The position numbers were made by a program, and so were the translations under genes. This document shows positions 49,262 to 58,303 of a stretch of DNA of 64,000 bases, one piece after another. Position 1 is the stretch's first letter; each line of letters begins with the position of its first letter. Source of the stretch: Tyzzerella sp. Its GTDB lineage: Bacteria; Bacillota; Clostridia; Lachnospirales; Lachnospiraceae. The notes below the pieces were generated by a model that saw nothing but the letters and a program-made list of their open reading frames with translations, did no database searches and had not been told where the DNA came from. The DNA lies in contig JAFQDE010000015.1 in the NCBI GenBank assembly GCA_017416155.1, positions 62,001-126,000 of the forward strand. The letters are read 5' to 3'.

Positions 49262-49883
49262 TATGGATCATGTAGTGGATGCAGGCTTCTTTGTACGTCT
49301 GGCAGCATACCTGATTGATCGTGTAATAGTTGGCGTCGCGCTTTGTGTTGTTGTTCGTTTTCCTTTTTGGATATCAACTTTATTCAGTCCAAACAATTTC
49401 TTGGTAAGAGAAGTGATATTTGATTATTCCATAAAAGATATGGTGATATATGTACTGGGTGTATTGTATTTTATCCTACTCACCTATAAAACAGGAATGA
49501 CATTAGGAAAGAAAATGTTACATATCAAAGTAGTGAGCGTGGAAGAAAGAAAAATGACTTTGTTTGAGGTCATTTACAGAGAGACGATAGGAAGATTTTT
49601 GTCAGGTCTTATCTTATACGCAGGTTATCTTTTAATCGGAATTCAAAAAGAGAAAAGAGGACTGCATGATATGATGGCAGATACGAGAGTAGTGTACTGT
49701 CACCGAAAGAGTGTGGAAGTGAAGACTCCGATTGAGTATCAACAGGTTTCACAAACATATACGGTAACTTCTTATATACCGTTACAGCAGGAAGACACCG
49801 CAGAAGAAGTAGACACTGCAGAAGAAGTAGAAACCGCGGAAGAAGTAGAAACCGTGGACAACATAGAGGAGGAATTATCATGA
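49251..49883 (+). CDS. RDD family membrane protein with acidic repeat tail
   Basis: 210 residues. The N-terminal RDD domain (about 8-145) has three hydrophobic segments and the motif RLAAYLIDRVIVG. The core is followed by TGMTLGKKMLHIKVV and RETIGRFLSG. The last ~30 residues are an acidic tail in which AEEVxT repeats three times, encoded by an 18-bp tandem repeat. RDD proteins are mostly uncharacterised, and some act in Na+/H+ exchange. It overlaps sppA by 11 bases and the esterase gene by four bases. Confidence 0.88.
   Translation: MQNNMDHVVDAGFFVRLAAYLIDRVIVGVALCVVVRFPFWISTLFSPNNFLVREVIFDYSIKDMVIYVLGVLYFILLTYKTGMTLGKKMLHIKVVSVEERKMTLFEVIYRETIGRFLSGLILYAGYLLIGIQKEKRGLHDMMADTRVVYCHRKSVEVKTPIEYQQVSQTYTVTSYIPLQQEDTAEEVDTAEEVETAEEVETVDNIEEELS
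49800..49853 (+). repeat. Three 18-bp tandem repeats inside the RDD gene
   Basis: Three nearly identical units of the type GCAGAAGAAGTAGAAACC run in tandem and encode AEEVDT/AEEVET. In-frame copy-number change would lengthen or shorten the acidic tail without disrupting the gene. Confidence 0.85.
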
Positions 49884-50719
49884 TTACGAAGAGATTTTAC
49901 TTTAAAGAACATTTCCCAAAATTGGGTGAAAACGGATGTAATGCTTATATGGATTGTTATATCCCGTCAGCATTTCAAGATGCAGGAGAAGCATTTGCAA
50001 AGAAGAAATATCCTTGTATGATAGTGTGTCCGGGCGGAGGTTATGGGTTTACCAGTGATCGTGAGGCAGAAGGTGTTGCTCTGCAATTTGTGGCAGAGGG
50101 ATATCGAGCAGTTGTTGTTCGCTATTCTGTTGCACCGCACGTATTCCCACAGCATTTGAGAGAAATAGCAGGGGCAATGGAACTGATTTATCAGAATGCA
50201 AAAGAGTGGAATATTGATGTTAATAGAACTGCAATCATGGGATTTTCAGCCGGTGCACATTTGGCGGCTCAATATAGCAATCGTTATGACTGTCCGGAGG
50301 TTCGTGAAATTTTCCCTGAAAGCAAGCCGGTTCAGGCAAGTATTTTAAGCTATCCGGTTATTACAGATGACCCGCAATACAAGCATGCAGGATCTATTCA
50401 GAATTATCTTGGATATGAACCGACCGAACAAAATGAAAAAGGATGTGCAAATGAGTGCGTGGTTTCAGAAAAAACTCCGCCGACATTCATCTGGCATACG
50501 GCTGAGGATAAAGCTGTTCCGGTACAGAACAGCCTTCTGTATGCTAAGGCACTCAGCGATTGTAAGGTGCCATTCGAAATGCATATCTATCCATTCGGTG
50601 AACATGGACTTTCTACAGTGGACGGTGTTGCTTATGTAGAAGAAAAACCACCTCATGTTGCAAGAGTGCGCAAATGGTTGGAAGATGTAAAAACATGGCT
50701 TAAGATGATAGGTGTATAG
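49880..50719 (+). CDS. Alpha/beta-hydrolase (carbohydrate esterase-like)
   Basis: 279 residues, cytoplasmic, with no signal peptide. The oxyanion segment VCPGGGYGFTSDREAEGVA, the nucleophile elbow MGFSAGAHLA (Ser at about 129), the acid in HTAEDKAVP and the catalytic His in FGEHGL make a full triad. This pattern matches acetyl-esterase/xylan-esterase-like BD-FAE hydrolases. The substrate cannot be fixed. It is translationally coupled (ATGA) to the RDD gene, and a perfect hairpin follows the stop. Confidence 0.88.
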   Translation: MITKRFYFKEHFPKLGENGCNAYMDCYIPSAFQDAGEAFAKKKYPCMIVCPGGGYGFTSDREAEGVALQFVAEGYRAVVVRYSVAPHVFPQHLREIAGAMELIYQNAKEWNIDVNRTAIMGFSAGAHLAAQYSNRYDCPEVREIFPESKPVQASILSYPVITDDPQYKHAGSIQNYLGYEPTEQNEKGCANECVVSEKTPPTFIWHTAEDKAVPVQNSLLYAKALSDCKVPFEMHIYPFGEHGLSTVDGVAYVEEKPPHVARVRKWLEDVKTWLKMIGV

Positions 50720-50730
50720 ATAATATAGAA

Positions 50731-50758
50731 GAACCCTGCGAGTTTTCGCAGGGTTCAA
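50731..50758. terminator. Bidirectional terminator between the esterase and TetR genes
   Basis: GAACCCTGCGA (50731-50741) pairs perfectly with TCGCAGGGTTC (50746-50756) around a 4-base loop, with AT-rich flanks on both sides. Confidence 0.88.
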
Positions 50759-50760
50759 TT

Positions 50761-51363
50761 TTATATCAACACACCATCTAAATAATGAGAAATAGAACGT
50801 CTGATATTTTTTTTCATATCTACTTTTCCATTCCGTAGTGCCCATTCAAAGGCATTTCCGATTACCAGCATACGAATATCCGTAACTACTTCCTCAATGG
50901 AAAGTTTCAGTTGAATTGCATTGGCAGCTACAGCCTTTTCCAAATATTGTTGCACGGTGACAATTGGATAAGGACGTTCTGTACGAATGTCGGGATTGAG
51001 GGCCTGGTTTCTTGTGTGATAATATCCGGCAATGAAGTCTACGCCGAGTACATCGCAATAGGATGCATAATTGAGATATACTTCTACAATCGCTTCTTTG
51101 GCACTTTCTTTGTCAGCCGGGATTTCTAAAACTCCGGGGTCAATAGACGGTTGTTCTTCTAAATGATAAGAGAGCAAGTCATCTTTGGACTGAAAGTGGT
51201 GGTAAAAACTTCCGTTTGATACGCCTGCCACTTCACATATATTTTTTATAGAAAGATTTTCATATCCGTTTTTTTGTAAAATCTCTTTCGCGGCTTGGAA
51301 GATTCGTTCTTTCGTTTCTTTTGATTTTTGTTGTTGTCTGGACAGTTTTATATCTGATTGCAT
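50761..51363 (-). CDS. TetR/AcrR-family transcriptional regulator
   Basis: 200 residues. The N-terminal helix-turn-helix is typical: ERIFQAAKEILQKNGYENLSIKNICEVAGVSNGSFYHHFQSKDDLL (given in parts; the recognition helix is around GVSNGSFYHHF). The C-terminal ligand domain is not assignable. It is divergent from the MoxR operon, and a palindrome (ACAGAG-CGCA-CTCTGT) lies between both promoters, so it probably represses itself and perhaps that operon. The ligand is unknown. Confidence 0.92.
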   Translation of the reverse strand: MQSDIKLSRQQQKSKETKERIFQAAKEILQKNGYENLSIKNICEVAGVSNGSFYHHFQSKDDLLSYHLEEQPSIDPGVLEIPADKESAKEAIVEVYLNYASYCDVLGVDFIAGYYHTRNQALNPDIRTERPYPIVTVQQYLEKAVAANAIQLKLSIEEVVTDIRMLVIGNAFEWALRNGKVDMKKNIRRSISHYLDGVLI

Positions 51364-51430
51364 ATTCCCACATCCTTATAACATGTATTTTTTTTATCAT
51401 AGCACAATGAAAAGAATAAAACAAGAAAAA

Positions 51431-51486
51431 ACAGAGCGCACTCTGTAATGTCTGTTATTGACTTTGCTATATGGGGACTATATAAT
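51431..51486 (+). promoter_or_regulatory. MoxR-operon promoter and candidate TetR operator
   Basis: ACAGAG-CGCA-CTCTGT (51431-51446) is a 6-bp palindrome. It ends 11 bases before the -35 TTGACT (51458-51463); the -10 TATAAT (51481-51486) follows a 17-base spacer. The rest of the 162-base gap holds the TetR gene's own promoter, with a likely TATGAT on the minus strand. Confidence 0.65.
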
Positions 51487-51525
51487 TCTATTATGACTTT
51501 TTAAAGAGGTTGGGAGGAGCAGAGA

Positions 51526-52470
51526 ATGCGACAGAAATTAAAAGAGAATATAGAAAAAGTAATTATCGGAAAGAGTGAAGTTATTGACTTAGTTTTAACT
51601 GCATTTATTGCAGGAGGACATGTGCTTTTAGAGGACATGCCGGGAAGTGGAAAGACCATGCTTGCAAAGTCATTGGCGCGCTCACTTGATATGCCATATT
51701 CACGAGTCCAGATGACACCGGATTTATTGCCGTCAGACGTAACGGGACTCAGTATTTATAATATGAAAACAGGAGAGTTTGAATTCCATGAGGGACCTGT
51801 ATTTACCAAGATTTTGTTGGCAGATGAAATTAATCGTGCCACTCCAAGAGCACAGGCTAGTCTTCTTGAGTGTATGGAAGAAAAGCAGGTCACAGTAGAT
51901 GGTGTAACAAGAAAATTGGAGGAGCCATTCTTTGTTATTGCAACACAGAACCCAATCGAGACATCAGGTACTTTTCCATTGCCGGAAGCACAGTTGGACC
52001 GTTTTATGATGCTGCTTAGCATGGGACCAATGGAAGCAGAACAAGAACGTATGATTTTGGAGCAGTATAGATTAAAAAATCCAATCGATGAACTCAAAGC
52101 TGTGGCGAGTGCAGAAGATATCATAGCGATGCAGAAGTCTTATCGTGAGGTATACATACATCCGGAACTGGTGGATTATTTACAAAAAATCTGTATGGCT
52201 ACCCGCAAGCGCAAGGAAGTTAAGGTGGGCGTAAGTGTTCGTGGTACGTTGGCGTTTATGCGTGCTGTTCAAGCATATGCTTGCTTGCAAGGTAGGACAT
52301 ATGTGACACCTGAAGATATTAAAAAGCTTGCAGTTCCTGTATTGGCGCATCGTCTTGTATTAGAAGGAAACTATTATCTCAGAGATGCAGCGACGACACA
52401 AATTGAAATGATTTTGAAAGAAACACCTGTACCTACGGAAGAGTGGGGCGACGTGAAAGGAACATTATGA
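51526..52470 (+). CDS. MoxR-family AAA+ ATPase
   Basis: 314 residues. Walker A MPGSGKTMLAKSL (about 40-52), Walker B ILLADEINRATPRAQASLLECMEE with the sensor region ATQNPIETSGTFPLPEAQLDRFMM, and the C-terminal lid domain. MoxR ATPases act as chaperones for the maturation of protein complexes and are almost always encoded beside a DUF58 protein, as here (4-base overlap). It starts a three-gene operon under the promoter at 51458. GGGAGGAG precedes the ATG. Confidence 0.95.
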   Translation: MRQKLKENIEKVIIGKSEVIDLVLTAFIAGGHVLLEDMPGSGKTMLAKSLARSLDMPYSRVQMTPDLLPSDVTGLSIYNMKTGEFEFHEGPVFTKILLADEINRATPRAQASLLECMEEKQVTVDGVTRKLEEPFFVIATQNPIETSGTFPLPEAQLDRFMMLLSMGPMEAEQERMILEQYRLKNPIDELKAVASAEDIIAMQKSYREVYIHPELVDYLQKICMATRKRKEVKVGVSVRGTLAFMRAVQAYACLQGRTYVTPEDIKKLAVPVLAHRLVLEGNYYLRDAATTQIEMILKETPVPTEEWGDVKGTL

Positions 52471-53642
52471 CACTTATTTATTTAGGAATCGTGGCTTTGG
52501 TCTGCATCTATGTTACGACATTACTTTATCGCAGATTTTGGGATTACGGATTGACAGCGGAGGTTTTATTTTCTCAACATGAGGTTGAGGAGGGACAACG
52601 ACTGTTTTTGAGAGAGAAAGTGGAAAATCGTAAATGGTTGCCACTACCTGTACTTATGGTTAAATTTGAGATGGACCGAAATATTAGGTGCGTGGATGGA
52701 ATGAGTACAAGTATCACGGATAAGCAGTATCGTAGTGACTGGGTGGCTATGATGCCATATAAAAGGGTGACGCGTTCCATAGAAGTAGAGGGAACTCAAA
52801 GAGGTTACTATAGTATTGAGGAGGTTCGTCTCGCGTCAACAGACATCTTGTTTCGTGGTCGATTAAACCAACTGCTTTCCAATCGCACGAGGCTGTATGT
52901 GTACCCATCCAGGTCTAAATTTTTTCGGTTACCTGAGATTTTCTGCCGAATGTACGGAGAATACCTGTTGAATCGACAGATACAAGAGGATTCCATGGAA
53001 TTCATGGGGATTCGCGATTATGTTCAGACTGATTCAATGCGTAAGATTAATTGGAAGGCATCGGCACGTACAGGAAGTCTTAAGGTGAATCAATATCATG
53101 ACAGCACCAGTCAGAGACTTACTATTTTTCTGAATGTATCTCAGACGGGAATACTGCGTTATTATGATTTGATAGAAGAATCCATCAGAATTTGTCGTAA
53201 TTTTCTCGAAGAGTTCGTGCATAAAGGAATTCCGGTGCGTATTGTAAGCAATGGTGTAGACAAATTGACAGGGCAAGAGATATTTATTCGAGAGGGAGCA
53301 GGACTTTCGCATATTGACGCGTGTCTGAAGGAGTTGGCAAGAATGGACATTCATGCACCATCTCGTAATATGGCAGAACTGATCCGGGAGCAGAGTTTGC
53401 AGAAATCAAATCACGCTTCTCGCGGGGAAGTATCGCTTCTCATTTCCGCGGAGCAAGGTGCGGAATTGGGAGATGCATATATGGATTTCGTCGGAGAAGA
53501 TGGTAGCGCCAATTGGCTGATACCGATTCACGAGTCCATGAAGGGATATTTGACAGAGCATGTCAGTGATACGACGTTGCGCGGAAATAGTGGTAATTAT
53601 ATACATACGGAGTATCTTGTGATGGAGGAATTGGGACAATGA
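52467..53642 (+). CDS. DUF58 domain protein
   Basis: 391 residues from the ATG at 52467 (GAAAGGA upstream and ATGA overlap with the MoxR gene). One hydrophobic segment lies at the N-terminus (about 1-20). Residues ~195-240 carry the DUF58 signature: MEFMGIRDYVQTDSMRKINWKASARTGSLKVNQY (in parts), followed by a von Willebrand A-like fold. It is the customary partner of MoxR. The biological substrate is unknown; links to transglutaminase-like or cell-envelope functions exist in other bacteria. Confidence 0.92.
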   Translation: MTLIYLGIVALVCIYVTTLLYRRFWDYGLTAEVLFSQHEVEEGQRLFLREKVENRKWLPLPVLMVKFEMDRNIRCVDGMSTSITDKQYRSDWVAMMPYKRVTRSIEVEGTQRGYYSIEEVRLASTDILFRGRLNQLLSNRTRLYVYPSRSKFFRLPEIFCRMYGEYLLNRQIQEDSMEFMGIRDYVQTDSMRKINWKASARTGSLKVNQYHDSTSQRLTIFLNVSQTGILRYYDLIEESIRICRNFLEEFVHKGIPVRIVSNGVDKLTGQEIFIREGAGLSHIDACLKELARMDIHAPSRNMAELIREQSLQKSNHASRGEVSLLISAEQGAELGDAYMDFVGEDGSANWLIPIHESMKGYLTEHVSDTTLRGNSGNYIHTEYLVMEELGQ

Positions 53643-54853
53643 AGCATTTCATTAAAATTTTAACATATATGATTGTCAGCGCCACCATCATGTTACTTTT
53701 TTTAAAAACATTTGATTCGCCATGGGAATTTGCAGGATATATCGTAATAACAATGTTACTTTCCATGTTGCTTTATTTTCTTCGCAACAAAACAGAATCA
53801 TTTTGGCTATTCTTAGGAAGTCATTTGGTCTTGCTTTTGGGAGGAATTTTTCTGATAGCAATTGTCAGCGATTATAAATGGTATATTGCAATATGGAGTT
53901 TTTGGGTTTTATATTCTGCAATTTTAAGACTTGTTCCGGCAGCTGAGAACTTAGATGAGCCATGCCTTGCATATGTGTTAGTAAGTGCAATCGTGTATTT
54001 TGGTACTGGCGCTTTCGAAGTGGGAAGTGTTGCAGAACTTTTGAGCTTGATAGGTACCGTGCTTCTGCTATTGCTACACTTATTGTATGGAAATCTAGAG
54101 GCTATGGATGAATTCATTTATATCGGTAGTTTTTCAAACAAGGTGGATGAACAGGGTGTCAGCGCATTAAATAGACGAATTTCACTTTGCTATACGGGGG
54201 CGTTGGGAGTACTTTTGGCGATAGCCGGTTTGTTTCGTATAGATGGTTTGTGGCGAACTGTTTCAGGATGGATTCGTATTTTTATCCGTTTTTTGGCAAG
54301 TCTTATTCCGTTAGGAGAACAGATGCCACCGGAAGAGGAAGCCGAGGCAGAAAAGGAGATGTCTGAAATACTTCAACAGACGATGCCGGAGCATGAGATA
54401 CCGGCATGGAGACAGTTGTTGCAAGAAATCTTTCGAGGTATCATAACATTCGTGATTGTAGCAATTATCATAGCCATCATTATCTACGCGATGATTTATG
54501 TGTATCGTCATTTCTACAATAAAAAGAATCGCGAAGAAGGAGATAAAGTGATAGAATCACTCTCTTTTGGTAAGGAGATTACAGAGGAAAAGAAAACTAG
54601 ATTTTTTGAGAGAACCGAGAAACATGCTGCAAAACGTATTCGCAGAATATACAAAAAAAGATTAAAACGGGCAGGTGCAAAGAATATATCTTCTTTTTGG
54701 TATATGGCACCGGATGAACAGGTAAAGATTTTACGCAAGCAGGGAGTTCCGGAAGAAACCATAGACGAAATGAAGGATTTGTATGAAAAAGCACGATATG
54801 GTGCGGATTTGGTAACAGATGTGGAAGTAGAGCGTATGCGAACAATCACATAA
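53639..54853 (+). CDS. Multi-pass membrane protein of the MoxR-DUF58 operon (DUF4129-like)
   Basis: 404 residues. Six hydrophobic segments lie between 8 and 220, then a seventh (about 274-296). The C-terminal cytoplasmic region (300-404) is basic and helical, with the pattern KRIRRIYKKRLKR and WYMAPDEQVKIL, reminiscent of the DUF4129 tail that often ends transglutaminase-like proteins in MoxR operons. No transglutaminase Cys-His-Asp triad is visible, so that domain is missing. It overlaps the DUF58 gene by ATGA. Function unknown. Confidence 0.75.
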   Translation: MKHFIKILTYMIVSATIMLLFLKTFDSPWEFAGYIVITMLLSMLLYFLRNKTESFWLFLGSHLVLLLGGIFLIAIVSDYKWYIAIWSFWVLYSAILRLVPAAENLDEPCLAYVLVSAIVYFGTGAFEVGSVAELLSLIGTVLLLLLHLLYGNLEAMDEFIYIGSFSNKVDEQGVSALNRRISLCYTGALGVLLAIAGLFRIDGLWRTVSGWIRIFIRFLASLIPLGEQMPPEEEAEAEKEMSEILQQTMPEHEIPAWRQLLQEIFRGIITFVIVAIIIAIIIYAMIYVYRHFYNKKNREEGDKVIESLSFGKEITEEKKTRFFERTEKHAAKRIRRIYKKRLKRAGAKNISSFWYMAPDEQVKILRKQGVPEETIDEMKDLYEKARYGADLVTDVEVERMRTIT

Positions 54854-54880
54854 CAAAGAAACAAGATTGAGGAAATTAGT

Positions 54881-57031
54881 ATGGACATTATTCAGAAATT
54901 GACAGAAGAATTAGAAGTGAAGAAATGGCAGGTGGAAGCTGCCGTAGGACTGATCGACGAGGGGAATACGATACCGTTTATTTCCCGTTATCGTAAAGAA
55001 GTGACGGGTTCTTTAAACGATGAACAGCTCCGTAAATTACATGAGAGATTACAGTATCTGCGTAACCTGGAGGAAAAGAAGGATCAGGTGCTTGCAACGA
55101 TAGAAGAACAGGGGAATCTCACAGAAGAATTAAAAGCCCAGATTCTTGCCGCGGAGACATTGGTGATGGTAGAAGACTTATATCGTCCTTATCGTCCGAA
55201 GAGAAGAACGAGAGCGACAATTGCGAAAGAAAAAGGATTAGAACCACTAGCAGCGCTCATTATGCTTCAGCGATTGGAGATACCATTGGAACAAGCAGCA
55301 GCAGAATATATTTCAGAGGAAAAAGAAGTAGCTTCCGCAGAAGAGGCAATAGAGGGTGCAAAGGATATTATTGCAGAATCCATTTCCGATGAAGCGGACT
55401 ATCGTATCTACATTCGTGAACTGACAACAAAACAGGGTAAAATTACTTCTGTTGCAAAGGATGAAGAGCAGCAGTCTGTATATGAGATGTACTACAACTT
55501 TGAAGAGCCGATTACGAAGTTGGCAGGCCATCGAGTGCTTGCGCTTAACCGTGGTGAGAAAGAGAAATTCTTGACTGTGAAGGTGGAGGCACCGGAAGAG
55601 AAAGTACTTCAATATCTCGAAAAACAGGTGCTTGTTTCAGATAACCAATATACGAAGCCGGTCCTTCAAGAAGTTATCGCAGATAGTTACAAGCGTCTTA
55701 TTGCACCTGCAATTGAACGTGAGATTCGAAATGCCTTAACTGAAAAGGCAGAGGATGGAGCAATCGAAGTGTTTGGCAAGAACCTCGAGCAACTCCTGAT
55801 GCAGCCGCCAATCGCGGGACAGACCGTGCTTGGCTGGGATCCGGCGTTCCGTACCGGTTGTAAGCTGGCAGTTGTAGATGCGACAGGAAAGGTGCTTGAT
55901 ACGACAGTCATCTATCCGACAGCTCCGACGACAGAGCAGAAGATTGTAGCGGCAAAAGAGACATTGAAGAAATTGATTCGCAAATACAATATTACGCTGT
56001 TCTCAGTCGGCAATGGAACTGCATCCCGTGAATCAGAGCAGATTATCGTAGAACTTTTCAAGGAGATTCCGGAGAAAGTACAATATATTATCACGAATGA
56101 GGCAGGGGCTTCGGTATACTCTGCAAGTAAGCTTGCAACGGAAGAATTCCCGAACTTTGATGTTGGACAGAGAAGTGCAGCGTCTATCGCAAGAAGACTC
56201 CAGGACCCACTTGCAGAACTTGTTAAGATTGATCCGAAATCCATCGGTGTCGGTCAGTATCAGCACGATATGAATCAGAAGAAACTGAGCGAGGCTCTTT
56301 CTGGAGTAGTAGAGGATTGTGTAAATAAGGTTGGCGTGGATCTTAACACAGCATCGGCACCACTCCTTGCATACATTTCCGGTATTTCCGGAACCTTAGC
56401 GAAGAACATCGTGGCATACCGCGAGGAGAATGGTACATTTACAGACCGCAAGGAACTTTTGAAGGTTGCAAAACTTGGACCAAAAGCTTACGAGCAGTGT
56501 GCAGGTTTCATGCGTATTCAAGGTGGCAAAAATCCATTGGATGGAACGAGTGTGCATCCGGAAAGCTATGAAGCAGCAGAAAAGTTGTTGATGAAATTGG
56601 GTTATACAACAGAAGATATCGCAGGCGGCAACTTGAGCGGATTATCTAAATCTGTGAAAGATTACAAGAAACTTGCCGAGGAGCTGGAAATCGGTGAGAT
56701 TACACTTCGCGATATAGTAAAAGAGTTGGAAAAACCGGCGCGTGACCCACGTGATGAGATGCCAAAGCCAATCCTTAGAACAGATGTCTTGGAGATGAAG
56801 GATTTGACGGAGGGCATGATTCTTAAAGGTACTGTCCGCAATGTCATTGACTTTGGTGTATTCGTGGATATTGGTGTACATCAGGATGGTCTCGTACACA
56901 TTTCACAGATTACAGACAAGAAATTTATCAAGCATCCATTGGAAGTGGTAAGCGTCGGTGATATTGTGGAAGTGAAAGTTATGAGTGTGGATTTGCAGAA
57001 GAAGCGAATTCAGTTGACGATGAAACTCTAA
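54881..57031 (+). CDS. tex: Tex-family RNA-binding protein (transcription accessory)
   Basis: 716 residues. The Tex N-terminal domain (from QKLTEELEVKKWQVEAAVGLIDEGNTIPFISRYRKEVTG, in parts), the YqgF/RNase H-like domain (TVLGWDPAFRTGCKLAVVD near 315), the HhH domains (NKVGVDLNTASAPLLAYISG near 488) and a C-terminal S1 domain (about 643-714: GMILKGTVRNVIDFGVFVDIG). It binds nucleic acids and influences transcription and toxin expression in several pathogens. It is probably monocistronic after the MoxR operon (27-base gap). Confidence 0.97.
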   Translation: MDIIQKLTEELEVKKWQVEAAVGLIDEGNTIPFISRYRKEVTGSLNDEQLRKLHERLQYLRNLEEKKDQVLATIEEQGNLTEELKAQILAAETLVMVEDLYRPYRPKRRTRATIAKEKGLEPLAALIMLQRLEIPLEQAAAEYISEEKEVASAEEAIEGAKDIIAESISDEADYRIYIRELTTKQGKITSVAKDEEQQSVYEMYYNFEEPITKLAGHRVLALNRGEKEKFLTVKVEAPEEKVLQYLEKQVLVSDNQYTKPVLQEVIADSYKRLIAPAIEREIRNALTEKAEDGAIEVFGKNLEQLLMQPPIAGQTVLGWDPAFRTGCKLAVVDATGKVLDTTVIYPTAPTTEQKIVAAKETLKKLIRKYNITLFSVGNGTASRESEQIIVELFKEIPEKVQYIITNEAGASVYSASKLATEEFPNFDVGQRSAASIARRLQDPLAELVKIDPKSIGVGQYQHDMNQKKLSEALSGVVEDCVNKVGVDLNTASAPLLAYISGISGTLAKNIVAYREENGTFTDRKELLKVAKLGPKAYEQCAGFMRIQGGKNPLDGTSVHPESYEAAEKLLMKLGYTTEDIAGGNLSGLSKSVKDYKKLAEELEIGEITLRDIVKELEKPARDPRDEMPKPILRTDVLEMKDLTEGMILKGTVRNVIDFGVFVDIGVHQDGLVHISQITDKKFIKHPLEVVSVGDIVEVKVMSVDLQKKRIQLTMKL

Positions 57032-57059
57032 AACTATATAATATATAAGATAAAATAAA

Positions 57060-57168
57060 ATCTTCGGGGCGGGGCGTGATTCCCCACCGGCGGTAAAGTC
57101 CGCGACCCGCGAAAGCGGTTGAACCGGTGTGATTCCGGTACCGACAGTTAAAGTCTGGATGGGAGGAG
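57060..57168 (+). promoter_or_regulatory. FMN riboswitch (RFN element)
   Basis: The conserved core CGGGGCGGGGCGTGATTCCC opens it, followed by CCGGCGGTAAAG, GACCCGCGAAAGCGG and ACCGGTGTGATTCCGG, ending in GTCTGGATGGGAG. It ends at the GGAGGAG ribosome site of the next gene with no separate terminator, so FMN binding probably blocks translation initiation. It fits the downstream riboflavin transporter gene. Confidence 0.97.
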
Positions 57169-57174
57169 AAAGAT

Positions 57175-57771
57175 ATGAAGACAAAATTAGGAACAAGAGA
57201 AATTGTAACAATAGGAATGTTAGGCGCAATCGCAGTGGTACTCATGTTATTTGAGATACCGTTGCCATTTGCGCCACCGTTTTATGAGATTGATTTCAGC
57301 GAAGTGCCGGTTCTTGTCGGCTGCTTTGCATTGGGACCGGTTGCGGGAATTCTCATTGAATTTGTGAAGATTCTGCTCAATCTTGTAATTAACGGAACTG
57401 CAACAGCCGGAGTCGGAGAGCTTGCCAACTTCTGCATCGGATGCTCTTTCTGTATTCCGGCAGGAATCATTTATAAAAGAAAGAAAACAAAGAAGGGTGC
57501 AATGATTGGCCTTATATCGGGAACACTGATTATGACGTTTCTGGGATGTTTTATCAATGCGTACATCATGCTTCCTACTTATGCGAAAGCTTTCAAGATT
57601 CCAATTGAAGGATTAATTGAAATGGGTACTAAGGTGAATGCCTCAATTACGGATTTATTTACGTTTGTTATGTTTGCGGTTGTTCCATTTAATTTATTAA
57701 AAGGTGTACTGGTGTCTATTATTGTGATTTTGATTTACAAGAAAATCAGTCCGATTATCAAAAGACATTAG
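57175..57771 (+). CDS. ribU: Riboflavin ECF transporter S component
   Basis: 198 residues, six hydrophobic segments. The family signature IPLPFAPPFYEIDFSEVPVLVGCFALGP (in parts) and the loop NGTATAGVGELANF match RibU; the FMN riboswitch confirms riboflavin as the substrate class. It binds riboflavin and works with the shared ECF energising module, which is not encoded in this window. The ATG lies nine bases after GGGAGGAG, inside the riboswitch control zone. Confidence 0.95.
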   Translation: MKTKLGTREIVTIGMLGAIAVVLMLFEIPLPFAPPFYEIDFSEVPVLVGCFALGPVAGILIEFVKILLNLVINGTATAGVGELANFCIGCSFCIPAGIIYKRKKTKKGAMIGLISGTLIMTFLGCFINAYIMLPTYAKAFKIPIEGLIEMGTKVNASITDLFTFVMFAVVPFNLLKGVLVSIIVILIYKKISPIIKRH

Positions 57772-57784
57772 TTAGGAGATTGCT

Positions 57785-58291
57785 ATGTCAGTAAAGTTTC
57801 AAGTACAAATGACAGATAAATATATGTATGATTTTATGCTGTATCACAACTACACGCACGCGAGTGGGCTTATGAGTGCTATTGCCGGCGTACTTTGTTT
57901 CGCAGTGTTTTTAACCAAAATCAGTAATGGAGATATGCAGTCATCTATATTGTGGTTGATGTGTGCAATCTTAATGTTGGTTATCAATCCGCAGAACATG
58001 AAGGCTAGAGCGAAGACGCAAGTGAAGAACACACCAATGTTTCAAAAGCCTTTGGAATATGAGATTCATGAAGAGGGTATTACGGTCAGACAGGATGACC
58101 AGGAAGTGAAGAATACTTGGGAAGAATTCACGAAGGCAGTCAGCACTGGGAAAAGCATACTTTTATATATGGGACGAATTCGTGCAATTATTCTTCCGAA
58201 GGAGTGCATGGGTGAACAGTATGAGGAAGTGATGAAGATGATTCACACACATATGTCGCCGAAAAAGGTGAAGATTCGTCATATTCATTAG
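57785..58291 (+). CDS. YcxB-like membrane protein
   Basis: 168 residues. Two adjacent hydrophobic segments (about 28-45 and 50-66) form a hairpin. The C-terminal soluble domain (85-165) reads PLEYEIHEEGITVRQDDQEVKNTWEEFTKAV, then LYMGRIRAIILPKECM, the YcxB-like (PF14317) pattern. No function is known for the family. TTAGGAG precedes the ATG, 14 bases after ribU. tsaE follows 12 bases later, so it joins the ribU-tsaE run. Confidence 0.75.
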   Translation: MSVKFQVQMTDKYMYDFMLYHNYTHASGLMSAIAGVLCFAVFLTKISNGDMQSSILWLMCAILMLVINPQNMKARAKTQVKNTPMFQKPLEYEIHEEGITVRQDDQEVKNTWEEFTKAVSTGKSILLYMGRIRAIILPKECMGEQYEEVMKMIHTHMSPKKVKIRHIH

Positions 58292-58303
58292 AAGAGGTTA
58301 GAG

